DNA of 64,000 bases from Steinernema hermaphroditum (GCA_030435675.1 CM059622.1:13764001-13828000); one strand, 5' to 3'. Shown: positions 35,925 through 47,838, counted from the stretch's first letter. Notes: generated by a model not told the origin, from the sequence alone. Numbers and translations are program-made.

Positions 35925-37240
35925 GGCTGCCGAACCCACTCACAGTCGCCTACAGTAACACTAACTGCGAATGAAGTGGACGGACTGACCCACATCGATC
36001 AGATGGTCCCTCTAATAGCCACTTGCGGTAATAAGTTCTGATTGACATCTTCCTTTTTATGGGAGTACTTTTCGGGCGCTAAGTAGGGGTGTTGCAACGC
36101 CGTATTTTGACGTTAAACGCCTAGAGGACGCAGGCCGCACGTGCGATTGACAGGTGTGCATTTGGAGGTGAAATATGGAGAATCACTCCTCACCTGAAAG
36201 TTCGAAAGTCAATTCGAAGTCTGATCTGACTTGGAAGATAATCTAGCCAATCCCCTATATGCAGGGGGCCTAAAAAAGGCATCTGGTCAGTTTCTTTCAT
36301 TTCTTCCATTTTCAAAAATAACATACCAGTCTTCTTTGTAGATGCCCTTTCAGGCTTTTCTGTGTGTACAAACGGAGAACCGACGGATCCTTTGGCACTT
36401 CAGTGCGCCTAAATTTGTAGGCTGTGAACTTGTTAGATGTGCGCTTTTCCGCAAAACGACACACCCCAATTATTGAACATCGCTGCTTGTTTTATAGTCG
36501 TTCTATGGGCCGTCATCTTCTGGCTTCCAGCTTCCAATTTATCAGTCTGGTTTGAGCTCTTCCGAGTAGCCGCTTCAAGGGAGGTCATGCTTATAGACGA
36601 CTGTACCACTTCTCAGAGCATCCGTTAGCCACCTTCCAGGCGAAATCCCATTTCCTCCTAGTTGGAGTTTCGCCGATGTCCTTCACCTTGGTGACGCCTC
36701 GGAGCCGTCTTCTTGTCTAGTAGACGGATTCCGACCATTCGACGCTCCATTCGTTGTTGAACGGTCGAAAGCTTCATCCGCGTTGACTTACTTGTATCAC
36801 CTGAAGACTTTCCAGTCACTTTGGATTTGGAGTTTATGAACTAGGCGAAGGTTTGAAAAATAAAGCAAAATATTGTGAAATACGCGCAAGTTTGTTCTTC
36901 TGTCGCACGTCAGAACCCGTGACATGACTCTCGTGGTGATAGCGGCGAATCTGTTGTCTTCTAATGTTGTTTCTGCTCGTTGCTAGAATGCGGTGATAAG
37001 CGTCGTAATGTGTCATGGTCGACGAACTCTTTTTGCAGGGTGGAAACGATCTGTTTGCGTCGTTTTACGACGTGACAAGAAGCACAACATTTGATGCTTG
37101 AGTTTATGGAGCCGGAATCGAGCACTTCACGACAATGTGCGAAGTAATAACATGGAGATGTTCGCACCTTGTACAAGTTGGCCAGAGATAAGTGACTTTG
37201 GATTAAGGGTCTTATAGATTTCAAAGAGTTGTTGGATTGT
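35925..37240. other. Intergenic stretch between gene A and tRNA-Tyr
   Basis: About 1.3 kb. It contains the gene A upstream region and a short hydrophobic open frame on the plus strand (36437-36628) that I could not connect to splice sites or a family. No repeat was identified with confidence. Confidence 0.4.
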
Positions 37241-37325
37241 CCAACCATAGCTCAGTTGGTAGAGCGGAGGACTGTAGTGTTGGTCAGAAATCCTTAGGTC
37301 GCTGGTTCGAATCCGGCTGGTTGGA
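37241..37325 (+). tRNA. tRNA-Tyr (GTA), 12-nt intron
   Basis: Same sequence as the copy at 17104-17188, including the intron TGTTGGTCAGAA. A run of ten T starts one base after the discriminator A, a strong pol III terminator. It lies 161 bp beyond the gene B stop, on the opposite strand. Its 3' flank (CACAAGCTGCCTCTTGATT) resembles the 3' flank of the copy at 45212-45296, so the duplicated unit extended past the tRNA. Confidence 0.96.
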
Positions 37326-37486
37326 ATTTTTTTTTCCGCACAAGCTGCCTCTTGATTGCTGATCTTAGAGTTACGTATTCAAATTCTGGCACCTATTGGA
37401 TAACAAGTTTTATTTTTTCATGTAAAATACAATTTGTAAGGCAGTTGACCTTCAAGAAAGACTTCCCCCGACTACCCAACCCATCA

Positions 37487-40430
37487 TCACCAGTGACCGT
37501 AAGCCGCAAACCGTCTCCTCGCCTCGTCCTCGTGCTCCCTCAAGATCTGAACTCCGGCGTTCTGTTTCTTGATGCTGGCTTCCCGCATCCTGAGGCCTTC
37601 TTCCCACTGCTTCATCAGCTTAGCCTTTTCTTTGGCTCTTTCGCGCTCCTCCTTCTTTAGCTTCGCGTTGTAGATCCTTCGCTGTCGCTCGTTCGCGTCC
37701 AAATCGGCGAAATCGGCCTCGTCGTAGTCGTCTTCGGCGCTCTCCTCCGAATCCATCTCCTTTGCCCGGTTGAGCCTCTCTTCGTGGGCCTTCTCTTGCC
37801 TGGCGACCTCACTCTTCTGGTGTAGCTCCCTCTGTTGGATGAACTCCTCAGGCGGGCGGTGGAGGTAGCGCTGCTTGTCGCCACCTTGTTCTTCGTGCTG
37901 GTGACGTTGGGGTTCGTACGAGTAGTCGACGACGTCATCGCGGAGACGGACGTTCACACGGTCCGAGTGGTAGTAGTGTTCTTCGCTGGAACGGGATCAG
38001 AGAGATAAGAAGACGATCAGAGCGCCACTCACTTTCCACGAATGTTTTCCGGCTGTGGCGGCTCACGATAGTCTTCGTCTTTGACCAACACTTGAACGAA
38101 GTTTTCGTAGTAGTAGGGGTCGCGATCCTTGTTCAGCTGAAAGGAGTCGATCAGCAGAGTGAGAAAATAGGGAGTTTGGCATCTGATTTACATTCTTTGT
38201 TCGTAAATGTGTGATTGGTTACACAGATCCATCTAATAATTAGACTGGATCGGATTTAAGTCGATTTTGAGTGATTTGAATCTAAGCAAATCTTCTGCAG
38301 GTTACCCAATGATGGAACTTAAATTTATGTATACGAACTTATGTCGAACTGAATCCACTAATTTAGAGTACACTATTGCCATGCAACTTTTTTGACGCTG
38401 CCTTAGATGATTACAAATCAAAGATGGATTACATGGATGCATCTAATAATTGAACTTTTAGCCCTAAAATCGATCAGATTTGAGTGATTTGGATCATGGA
38501 AAGTTAGAGTACAGTATTGTTACTGACAATTGACGCTGCTTTAGATGATCACAAATCAAAGAGTGGTGACCCGTCTTCTGCACATGTGCATAGATAACAG
38601 AAGACGGTTCAGCGCTGATGTGTAAACAAATAGAGCCTGGAGGTGTCCAGAGCTAAAACATTGAATGCTAGGTTCTGATATTGATGCAAATCTGCATCAA
38701 GATAGATCTTCTTTTATGGTTTTTATCATTTGCATCTTCAGACTTCAAACCTCCAGTGTGACTATGATACACACGAAGAATAGCGTCGTGAACGAAGCAG
38801 TATTATGGACCTTCCCACGACTGCAATTCCCACTTATTTGTTTCCCTTCTATCAACCTTTTTTCCCATCATGTGCTACCGTCAGCTGATAAGAGGCTCAC
38901 CTCGACGATTTCCAAGTCGTAGTCGATTCCACTAGCGGAGCGTTCGTTGAGACTGACGCCACCGAAGAACGCCTCGTTCTTCTGCCAGCTGGTGATCTTT
39001 GCGATCTGACGGCGCCGGTAGGTGACCGCTTGGCGGACGTCGGCCTCTCGCGCCAACACGAATCGGAATCTGAAAGCGACGGGATTCAGAAAAAGTGGTG
39101 TTTAGTGCGTTGCCAGCTCATTTATGGTGGCAGCGGGAATATGTCACTCAAACGGAGGTTATGACTAGTGATGAAATGGGGCTGATAACACAGGTTATGG
39201 GGTGACAATTACTGGTTCAGAAGGTCTGTGAACAGGGGCCGAAGCACACTTTTTCGTATTCACAAGATAACGATGAAGTTACTGTTTACAACAGGAAAAA
39301 AGTGAATAAAAACTGGGAAAAGTAACCATCTAAAGTGATATTTCCGATCGTAAAACGTGGGTAAATGTAATCGCCAAGTACACAATGGTTCTATTTGATC
39401 GATGAACCATTTACTGACTCAACGGATTATGAAATGTACCCCAGTTTATTTAGGCTTTTAAAGCGGTCATCTGTGCTCACGTAGTCCACAAGAGCGGTTA
39501 AGGCTTAAACGCAAAAACTGTCTAAATCGGTTTATAACAGATGATACTATAATCAGCTTTAAAACACAGGCATGTAATCATGCTGTCATGGACCAGAATT
39601 TAGGGTCCAAAGAAGTGTACGATATAAGAATATGTGCAGAAAGCGAAAGAAGCGATCGATCGAACGGTGTTCGAAATATTTCTAAAACAAGACCAGTGAT
39701 AATTTGCTCAAATTGAAATCGAACGAATTAAGGTTACAATCCCGAGCTTCGATCGCCTTTCACGCTTTTATTTGTTCATTAAGCGTAGCGTAATCATGGA
39801 CTGTGCCTTTCTAACTGCCCTACTAGCTTACTACTGGTATTGAACGACCTAACGAAGCTTTGGATGAGGGACTGTTTTATGCGATTTTCAAAGAAAGGGC
39901 CAAAATTTCGCGGCAAGATCTCCTATCTCCACATGGCCACATATCCATACTCTATGTCTTGCTAGCTACCCTACTAGCTTACTATCTCAATCCCTAGTAC
40001 TATAGCCTCACTATAGCCTTAAAGGGTGTTCACTTACGGATTGGCCCCGGTGCGAATGTGTCTCGCCAGGACACGGAATCCCCCACAGATGTTCTCGATG
40101 TTCCTGAAGCGCCCCACGAATCGTCCACAGACGCGTCCGTCGTTCTCCACCCAGGCGTGTCCAAAGGCCTCGTAGTGTCCTTGCTGGTCGGCTGTGATCC
40201 AGAAGGCGACGTAGGCGTTCTGCACCCTCTGCCTCTGGTGGATGGCGTCAAACTGGAGGAAATCGTTCCTTGTCCGGCCCTCGCGGATGGATCCATCGTG
40301 GTTGATCGACGCCCAGTAGTCTTCGCCTATCTGAATGACGAAACTGACTTAATAGAGCCGGCCAGCAACATACCCAAACGGCGACTGAAGGCAGAAGAAG
40401 TGCCGCCAGGAGAACGGTCAGCCTCTGCAT
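37487..40430 (-). CDS. Secreted protein B with C-terminal charged coiled coil, paralogue of gene A
   Basis: Five exons: 40374-40430, 40038-40330, 38901-39069, 38033-38136 and 37487-37985, giving 373 residues. It has a signal peptide (MQRLTVLLAALLLPSVAVW), then the domain shared with gene A: EDYWASINHDGS, AYVAFWITADQQGHYEAFGHA, CGRFVGRFRN, CGGFRVLARHIRTGANPF, YRRRQIAKITSWQKNEAFF and SGIDYDLEIVE. After YYYENFVQVLV, which aligns with FFFDHFVEVLV in A, B adds an Arg/Asp/Tyr-rich segment and about 120 residues of heptad-like charged coiled coil (KAHEERLNRAKEMDSEESAE, RIYNAKLKKEERERAKEKAK). Secreted or secretory-pathway location is inferred from the signal peptide. The 968-bp intron at 39070-40037 and the 764-bp intron at 38137-38900 hold no gene I recognise. 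Confidence 0.8.
38220..38570. repeat. Imperfect tandem duplication in a gene B intron
   Basis: CATCTAATAATTAGACTGGAT near 38228 recurs as CATCTAATAATTGAACTT near 38437, each followed by a GATTT-GAGTGATTT block. GACGCTGCCTTAGATGATTA near 38395 recurs as GACGCTGCTTTAGATGATCA near 38533. The two interleaved repeats suggest a partial tandem duplication of roughly 140-210 bp. Confidence 0.6.
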
Positions 40431-40945
40431 GCTTCTGAAAAGACGAGTGAGAGAGGGGCGCGCGCAGGCTCGCGTGCCACAAACAATAAAACGGCCCGCT
40501 TTAGCCCATTTTATAATCGCCGCGAGTGATAAGACGCGGCGACGGCGACGTCCCCCTTCGGCAGTTGGAATGCGATCTGTGTTCGGGGGGAAGAATGCGT
40601 GGCTCCCGAGTTATGAAGTAGATCGAAAAAAGGGTCGTTTGGAGAGGGAAATGTCAATCTAGGCCCGGTGAGTCAGCTGGGTCGCCGTATTTTCTGTGGG
40701 AAAGGGAGGAGTAGGCATCGAAGACCGGAAATGATTTCGAAATGCGGAGATAAGAGAAGTCAGAAGCCTAACGACAATGGAGGTGTTCTTATTACTGAAA
40801 AATACCCTAAGTTTCCTCTCTGTTTTAGGGTATACCTTGTGTAACGTGTGATGAAACAGTCAGTCATGTGAGGCGACATTTTCAACTCCCAACCCAAATA
40901 GTAGAAAATATTAGTAAAAGAGGATCATGATTCTGACTGTATACC

Positions 40946-41386
40946 ATGCAATTAGTAACTGTTCAATATCCTTGTTTAAAGTCAATAAACAGCGAGTTGT
41001 TTAGCGAAAAGGACCACCAAAAAGGATTTCTAAAATTTTCCAGCAACGTGAGCTTGATAGATGACGAAAAGGGCTATCTGGAAGAGATCAGACTGGGGCA
41101 GACCGACTGTGGGGAAGAGCTCAGAGGAGAAGACGCGTACCATCATGTTTACGCACATAAAACACAGTTTGACTGGACCAAACCGCTGGTGATAAGCAGT
41201 GTAAACATCTTTCCCCAAAACAGCTATACAAACATGACTGTGTTGTGGCTAAGAGGATTACGAAGATATGCCTTTCCGACAGAAAACAACAACAGTCTTC
41301 GGATTCGCCCCGGGTTGAACAGAATTGTATGGAGGTACCATGAAAGACACCACGCAAACAGATTCATTTATGTAGAAATCACGTAG
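40946..41386 (+). CDS. Hypothetical protein, single open frame of 146 residues
   Basis: An uninterrupted ATG-to-stop frame in a region without other genes. Residues 1-60 are mixed charged (SEKDHQKGFLKFSSNVSLID); the second half is rich in aromatic and Asn residues (FDWTKPLVISSVNIFPQNSY, TVLWLRGLRRYAF) and ends in RHHANRFIYVEIT. There are two Cys (positions about 10 and 55). Neither a signal peptide nor a domain is visible. A beta-rich secreted domain is possible but not shown. It may equally be part of a longer spliced gene or a chance frame; the length is above what the AT-rich surroundings usually give. Confidence 0.35.
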   Translation: MQLVTVQYPCLKSINSELFSEKDHQKGFLKFSSNVSLIDDEKGYLEEIRLGQTDCGEELRGEDAYHHVYAHKTQFDWTKPLVISSVNIFPQNSYTNMTVLWLRGLRRYAFPTENNNSLRIRPGLNRIVWRYHERHHANRFIYVEIT

Positions 41387-43474
41387 AAATCACGTGCTTA
41401 AGCCCAAATCCTTCCCATAAATCTACGATGTCTCTCCAAATGTGTTCTGATGGCCATTATACAGAAGATAGTACGTGTGGTGGAACGGCACACTCACTCA
41501 CTACACGCCGTATTTTCGATTTCCGATCAGGTGATAAAAAACACACTCCCTGCAGTTTTTTACGACTCCGACTCTGAGCTGTGCCAGCTCTTTTTTGGTA
41601 CACAGTAGCGACGCACCCCCGGTCTTTGATTTACTGCTCAAACAGCGTTTTTTACTACTGTGCGTACAGAGCTCGGACCACCAGTGACGGAATCCGCCCT
41701 GCCCTAATCCGAGGGTCGTACTTTTCCGTGCCTACCGACCGCACAAAGAAAGGGGATTAGCGTTTTTTTGCATCCTCTTCGCTCCCACCAATCGGCGCAT
41801 GACAGCTGATAGAGAAAGAGTACTGGAAGAGAGGGTATCATGTGGATGTATAGCTACGTTTTCCAAGCCATTGATTCCACTTTCCTCGCTGCGCTCCATC
41901 GCCGTGATGCCACAGGATTCAGCTCTTCATATCCTGAAACACGCACCGAATAGACTATAGTGTCATGACATGCCTTTTGAGTTTTTATATATGACGTCTT
42001 GTACGGCGAAGCTGTCGCTCCAAGAGTATAATCACGTAAATCGGAGGCGATCGATCTGCTTCATCAGTGTTACTCATCTGTACTCTAGTACACAAAGCTC
42101 TTATTACCTAAGCATTCATCAAAAAAGGGCTGACATCCAGGTGCATAACCCTCGAAGGTTACGTGCAAATAAATATAGCCAACTTCGGCAAAAAAATATA
42201 GCCAACTTCGGTGTGTGTGTGTGTGTGTGGTGGAACTGGATAGTACCTTAGCTGCTATTTCTGCAAATCTCGAGCTCTATTATTACACCAAATCATACAA
42301 CCAAACAGGAGCCAAGAACCTTTGAACACATTTGGTTGCCAACACTTCCCACTAAGACGTATGTGAAGGCTTAGCGTAGGAAGATTGCTAGTGACTGCTT
42401 TCCAGTAGCTTGGGTGTCACAGTATCTATTTGAGCACAATTTTTAGCACTGAGGCATTCAGTTGGGTGGGTGGGCAGATTGACTTGCTATCGTGTTCTAT
42501 TTCGCACCACGAAGTAGAAACCGGAAGAATAATTTGGTGAAAAACGGCCGTAGCCCACTGTACAATTGCGTTCTCTCTTCTTGGAGTTCAGAATTAATGC
42601 CTTAATCTGCTGGTTACGTTTTTATCGTCTTCAGCTTACGTATATAGACGATTAGGGCCTGCTCAGGCATCGCCAGCATTGAGCGTGAGCACGTGGCTAG
42701 TATGTGTTAACCGTCGTACCAGAATTCAAAGTGTCACTATAGTATGACTCAACTGGAATGTCATGACCGATAAAAAACTGTTAATAGCATGTGAGGTCCG
42801 TTTTATGACGTAGGAGCAGCGTTATGACTAGATCATAGTGTTGTTATGATGTGCAAAAGGATAATCGAACGGAAGTGGATGGATTGATTAAATGAGAAAT
42901 GGATGCGCATGGAAGCTTTGATATTCTTCAAGAAGATGTTTCGAACTTGAAAAATACAAACGTAGCTGCAACCAAAACTGACGGAAGTACGGAACGGCTG
43001 TACAGGAAGCACTCAAAGGAACACATATCAACGAGATTCTCAAGTACAGAAATAAATATGTGGGAATTTGGACCATTGAAGAAACCAAAAATAAGAGCTA
43101 TATTCCTTTTTGACTTGTTTTCACTGTTCGCCTTCTTATCTACGTCTCCGAACCTATACTGAAGTAAACAGTTTTATGATAAGCGCCTCGTTTTCGCACG
43201 TTATTACGGTTTTACAACGCGTTTTATTTTTGTGCGTGAAAGAAGCGGCACGCTTTGATGATCGTCTCAACGAATCCGGTCCATAGAGGGACAAACCATC
43301 ACTTGAAATGCGCGTAACTGGGCTCCATAATCTTGGTCTGGCCGACCCTGGTCTTGTCTAACAGTCCACCATGCTGAAAGCAATGCTACCACAACAACAG
43401 CAGTTTCCATATAAGACCCATATCCTCTCACCCCTCAAACACAACCTGCTTCAAAACCCCTAAACAAACCAACT
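41387..43474. other. AT-rich intergenic stretch with simple repeats
   Basis: About 2.1 kb. It contains a short tandem duplication of ATATAGCCAACTTCGG (42175-42210) next to a GT dinucleotide run, and an unsupported 87-codon open frame at 42899-43162. No gene is supported. Confidence 0.5.
42211..42229. repeat. (GT)n microsatellite
   Basis: About nine GT units, directly after the duplicated ATATAGCCAACTTCGG tract. Confidence 0.95.
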
Positions 43475-44107
43475 ATGGAAACTATCTTCGTCCAGAACAT
43501 CGCCGCTCTCAGTGAAATGATTCAGAAGTTGACCACAGAGAACGAAGAACTGAAGACCCGCCTCCAGAAGGCAGAAGAAGAACGCCACCTCTACAGGATC
43601 AGATGTGGGGTCCATGACGACCGCTTGGCTGATCTCACTGCCCAAGTGGAGGGTCTTCGGGAGGAGAACTCCGAGCTCTTTGAGCTAAACGCCACTTATA
43701 CCGTCAAGTACGACGAGTTCGAAGCCGAGAACAAGAAGCTCGAAGAGCAGATCGAACGGCTCCAGAAGGTCGGCAGATCCGGGGACTCCGCTCTGAGATA
43801 CCGCGTCACAGAGCTGGAGGAAATGAACGACGAGCTTCTCAGGAAGTTGAGCGCCGAGAAGAAGGCGAACAAGAAGCTGAGGGGCGAGCAGGTCGGCCTG
43901 AAGCAGCGCCCCGACCAGAAACAAGAGGACCAGAAGAACCTCCTCAGCGCCCTGGCCCTCGACCAACCTCGGCTCCGGAAGCGCCTCATGCAGAGGTCGT
44001 CTTCCGAACCCACCTCGAAGCGAATCCGCAAAGTGATCGCGAGGCAGCCCACACTCTCTGCCATCATCGAACTCAGTGAAGAAGGCGAGGTCTACTGTAT
44101 CGACTGA
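43475..44107 (+). CDS. Leucine/glutamate-rich coiled-coil protein, complete copy
   Basis: A single exon of 210 residues. Residues about 5-140 form an almost continuous coiled coil (SEMIQKLTTENEELKTRLQ, TAQVEGLREENSELFELN, EAENKKLEEQIERLQKV, RVTELEEMNDELLRKLSAE), resembling a bZIP-type or tropomyosin-like zipper. The last 60 residues are basic and Ser/Arg-rich (RKRLMQRSSSEPTSKRIRKV), ending EVYCID; a basic, possibly nuclear, tail is inferred. Upstream is a C-rich leader without a clear acceptor. The nearly identical C-terminus at 1-186 shows at least two recent copies about 44 kb apart. The basic region follows rather than precedes the zipper, so a standard bZIP factor is unlikely. Family unknown. 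Confidence 0.75.
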   Translation: METIFVQNIAALSEMIQKLTTENEELKTRLQKAEEERHLYRIRCGVHDDRLADLTAQVEGLREENSELFELNATYTVKYDEFEAENKKLEEQIERLQKVGRSGDSALRYRVTELEEMNDELLRKLSAEKKANKKLRGEQVGLKQRPDQKQEDQKNLLSALALDQPRLRKRLMQRSSSEPTSKRIRKVIARQPTLSAIIELSEEGEVYCID

Positions 44108-44397
44108 ATCGTATTGTATTATTGTATTATATAAAGTGCTAAATACAACTTACTTATTTTGTTACTGGGAAATGATAGAGGTTGGTGTTGGACACTTTTA
44201 ACCTAAAATTTAACACCAACACTCTTCAAAAACTGTGAGGAATCGAAACGTTGTGTAACCTCATCCTCTAAAATTCAATCTCATCTCAAATCTCAATCTC
44301 AAACAAAGTTTTACACCTCTTTTTTCCAAGAGAAAACCAATCTTTATATACACATTCACACAATCACATAATTTAGAACACTATTGGAACTGGCGGT

Positions 44398-47300
44398 CTA
44401 GGCAGCGCGCTTCGCGGCGTGCCGTCCCTTGAACTCGTCCATGCTCTTGTTCACTCCGTAGTGTTCCGAGAGGAGACGTCCTGCCTTCGACGGAAGGAAA
44501 CTCATGGCGAAAACGCAGAAGTAGCCGAAGCGCGGGAGGTAGAGCTTCTCGGTGTTGGTGAGGACGGCTTCGAGGATTTTGTCGATGACGTACTCGGGCT
44601 GGAGGATGGGGAGTAGGTTAGGGGAGCTGCAAATCGATATGTGAACGGGAAGAAAGAGATTCAGTTTACAAGGTCTTCACGCCGTCGAACATTCCGGTGT
44701 CGATGAAGTAGGGACAGACGGTGGTGACGTGGACGCCGTCCTTTCCAAGAGTGGACACTTCGGCGCTGAGGGCCTCTGCGAATCCGACGGCGCCATGCTT
44801 GCTGGCGCAGTAGTCGACGAGGCCGGCGACTCCGGTAAGTCCGGCCATGGAGGCGATGACGACCACGTGGCCGTGGTTCTTCTCCAACATTTGCGGGAGG
44901 AAAGCTTTCGTCGTCTAAAAGCAGGTTTATACAGTTGAGGGACATGGCATTTTTTGGCTGCTTTTAGGGATTAATCCATGAATAAGCAAGGCAAAAGTGT
45001 GAAGAGAAAAAACACCAAAAGATGATTCCAACCAGCCGGATTCGAACCAGCGACCTAAGGATCTCTGACCAACACTACAGTCCTCCGCTCTACCAACTGA
45101 GCTATGGTTGGATGGCGTTTCGTTCCTATGTGGTTTATGTGACATGAGGCGAGGAATAATTGATGTGGCACCCCATCTTCCTATACGATTCCACCGCCTT
45201 CGGCAGCAGATCCAACCATAGCTCAGTTGGTAGAGCGGAGGACTGTAGTGTTGGTCGGAAATCCTTAGGTCGCTGGTTCGAATCCGGCTGGTTGGAATCG
45301 TTTTTGCCACACAAGCTGCTTCTTGATTTCCGTTTTCGAGTTTCACTGCCCTATGACATTAATGGAACTTACGAAGAAGTTGGCGTTCGTGTTGACGGCC
45401 ATCGTCTTCTCCATGAGCTCATCGGGACAGTCGAAAAGCTTTTTTCCAGTGACGATTCCGGCGTTGTTGATGAGGATGTCCACTCCGCCGACGTCGGCCT
45501 TCACGCGCTCAGCCACCGCGGCGATGTCCTTCGCACTGGAGAGATCGATGGTGTAGGCGTGAACCTTAAATATTCCTGGCTATGATGTCTTTTCTCTGTC
45601 CAACTTACGTCAGAGGTGTACTGGCGAACGATCTTGCTCGTCTCCAGGTTTCCTTTCTCGTTGACGTCCCACAAGACGATCTTGGCGCCGAGCTTGGCGA
45701 AACGGACGGCCATCATGCGGCCGAGCCCGCTTCCAGAGCCGGTGATGAGAACCACATCGTTCTTGACGGACTTGCGAGGGAGCAAGCCCGAGGGGAGGAT
45801 GGCTTTGATGGCGCCTTCGATGCAGTAGAAGGTCAGTTGGACGAGGACGATGCAGACTTCGATGATCTGCTCGAGAATTGATTCTGAAAGTCAATCGGAT
45901 AATACACATTACAAGTACTGGGTGATCTTCAAACAATGTTACAATGTCGTATAAAATTGGAGACTTATAGAGACGCAAAGATTGAATTTCCCTATGGGTT
46001 TTAGTGTTGAGTTACACGACTAGAAGTGTCCGAAGCACTGAATCATATAAAATTTTGAGCATTCCGAAACATGTTGGGCCGTGTCACTACGGTAAATACG
46101 CCTCCCTCATCGTTCACTGAGCAGTCATGCTCATGTTCCCTGTTCGCAGCTTCTCCATCGGTGGTATCCACTCCAACGCCCGCTAAAACGACATTTAAAC
46201 TCACTCCACCGTTGCTCCATTGTTTGTTGTTCATAGATCTTCGAATTCTTGGTGGTTCTGATGTCGCGGTGACGCAGGGGTATACGACCAGTCCTTTACT
46301 TGAAGCACACACAAATATGCAATGGCTCAGTGGTGCACGCTATATGTAGGAAGCTGTCGAGACTGTCTCACAAAGGGCATGTCCGATCTGCCTTTAAAGG
46401 GACCCGGTCATGCATAAAAAAAGTTCTTCAAATCTTCTGAAAATTTGTGTACCCCTGTTTTCGGGGTCGCTGAACACGATGGTGAAGTCGGTTTCTCGGA
46501 AAACATGATAGTTTCCGAGAAATAGCAAAAAATAGACAAAAAATGTCGTGCAAACTTTGACTTGAAGCGCAAGGCAGAGTTCGCGGTTCGTCCCGAAAAC
46601 CTTTTAGTCCCGTCTTTTAGAGGCTGCCCAACATCATGCTGAAATCAGATTCCCAAAAACCCCAGTAGTTTTTAAGAAACAGACCTTAGGATCCACACAG
46701 TTTTACTGTCAAATTCTCGGCCTGCCGGTCCCGAGACGACTACCATGACGGACACGACCGTAGTTCCCGCGTTTTCTGCGCACTTATCCAATCGGAGCGG
46801 GTCTGGGCTCATTCGACGCGCCAGAAGCTGCTGAGCAAAATGTTCCCAAGCGCGGACCTGGTCGTCACCTATTTCGGCCAAAAATAATCAAAGTAGTGCA
46901 CAATTCGTGCCACGCCGGATAGATCGTGTCGGGACCGATGGTAAAACACATTCTTGATCCTAAGGTCTGTTTCTTGGAAGCTACTGGGATTTTTGGGAAA
47001 CCGACTTCACCACCGTGTTCAGCGACCCCGAAAACAGGGGTACACAGGTTTTCAGAACTTTTAAAAAACTTTTTTTATCCATGACCGGGTCCCTTTAACA
47101 CGCTTTAAACAAAAACAATCTGCAAAATCAAAAAACTGCTCGCAGTTGCTGCTGCTAGAAAATGTGAAAAGTTGCTTGTGAAATAAGTGATAAATTTGGA
47201 GATGAAAACATCGTGTTTTCTTTCTCATCTCTTTCTTCTGTCCAAATAGAAGATAACAATCGTAATGCCGGATAAATTAGGCGCCTTTTTAATGTAGAAA

Positions 47301-47838
47301 TTTGCACAACAAAAGTGGCTGATTGTGGGATACGTCAGAGAATTGCGTTGCTATGAAAACAAGAACGCCGAATTCTTCTTCTCAAAAACATCTCTTCAAA
47401 ACAAAAACAATTCTTATCCTATATGCACGACATTTCCACAGTAGGTGGAAGTCTTCACTTATGTTCCAAGATCCCATCAAAAAAGTGCTTGATCGCATTT
47501 GCTCCATAAACAACACCTTATGCAGCACCATCTCAACACGAAACGGTCGCATATCATATCTGTTAGTCACGTCCCCGGTCACGTTTCCCAGACCGCACTA
47601 TTCATTTCAGTGAGCAGACTAGGGTCTAGAGTCTATACGTCTAGTCTTGTATCGCGTGGATGCAGAGAAACTGAACAATGAGGTTCAGTAGCTCAAACGA
47701 TGAACCTATAGGGGTCCGAAATACCCCAGCTTGCGCTTGTCGATCTCAGGGGCCTTAGGGGCCATCGCTACTCCACAGAACTCAAAAGCCAAAGTACAAA
47801 AGTAACTCACTGTTGTTGGGAGCGGCGTCGGTCGCCAT
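44398..47838 (-). CDS. Short-chain dehydrogenase/reductase 1 (SDR16C/RDH-like, membrane anchored)
   Basis: Exons 45609-45883, 45373-45564, 44670-44914 and 44398-44626 are secure; the proposed first exon is 47811-47838 (MATDAAPNN), which has the matching phase 1. Total 322 residues. An N-terminal hydrophobic anchor ([20 protein letters not shown]) is followed by the NAD(P)-binding [13 protein letters not shown], the acidic loop LWDVNEKG (Asp suggests NAD preference), ILINNAGIV, the catalytic Ser in [15 protein letters not shown] and Tyr-Lys in DYCASKHG, then [11 protein letters not shown]. The tail ends [15 protein letters not shown]. By family it oxidises or reduces lipid alcohols or retinoids at ER or lipid-droplet membranes. 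Intron 1 (1.9 kb) holds a TTAA-flanked foldback element; the intron at 44915-45372 holds two tRNA-Tyr genes. Confidence 0.88.
45027..45111 (-). tRNA. tRNA-Tyr (GTA), left member of head-to-head pair 1
   Basis: Full cloverleaf with 12-nt intron; the intron reads TGTTGGTCAGAG, one base different from the 17104 copy. It sits in the SDR1 intron on the same strand as SDR1. The 5' ends of this and the next tRNA face each other across 100 bp. Confidence 0.95.
45112..45211. promoter_or_regulatory. Shared 100-bp linker between divergent tRNA-Tyr genes (pair 1)
   Basis: The reverse complement of the linker at 55048-55152 aligns with this one over its whole length, with blocks GGTTTATGTGACA, GAGGCG, CCCCATCTTCCTATA and CAGAT retained. 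The 5' flanks of tRNA genes are usually free to drift, so the conservation reflects recent duplication or a shared role. Confidence 0.7.
45212..45296 (+). tRNA. tRNA-Tyr (GTA), right member of head-to-head pair 1
   Basis: Full cloverleaf; the intron reads TGTTGGTCGGAA, one base different from the 17104 copy. It lies antisense to SDR1 in the same intron. A T5 run follows within six bases. Confidence 0.95.
46394..47098. mobile_element. TTAA-flanked foldback/MITE element
   Basis: Terminal inverted repeats of about 100 bp begin AGGGACCCGGTCATG at the left (from 46398) and end CATGACCGGGTCCCT at the right (to 47094), with TTAA directly outside both ends (46394-46397 and 47095-47098). The arms match at roughly nine of ten positions over about 100 bp, including the block ACCCCTGTTTTCGGGGTCGC. 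An inner block ending CAGACCTTAGGATC (46632-46692) recurs inverted at 46953-47022. No transposase frame is present. TTAA target duplication is typical of piggyBac-type elements, so this is probably a nonautonomous derivative. It lies in SDR1 intron 1. Confidence 0.85.

Noticed and set aside
42899..43162. 87-codon plus-strand frame with a hydrophobic end
   Set aside because: AT-rich context, no acceptor, no family similarity; length is unremarkable.
43475..44107. bZIP transcription factor
   Set aside because: The basic cluster follows the coiled coil instead of directly preceding it, and the invariant Asn/Arg pattern of bZIP basic regions is absent.
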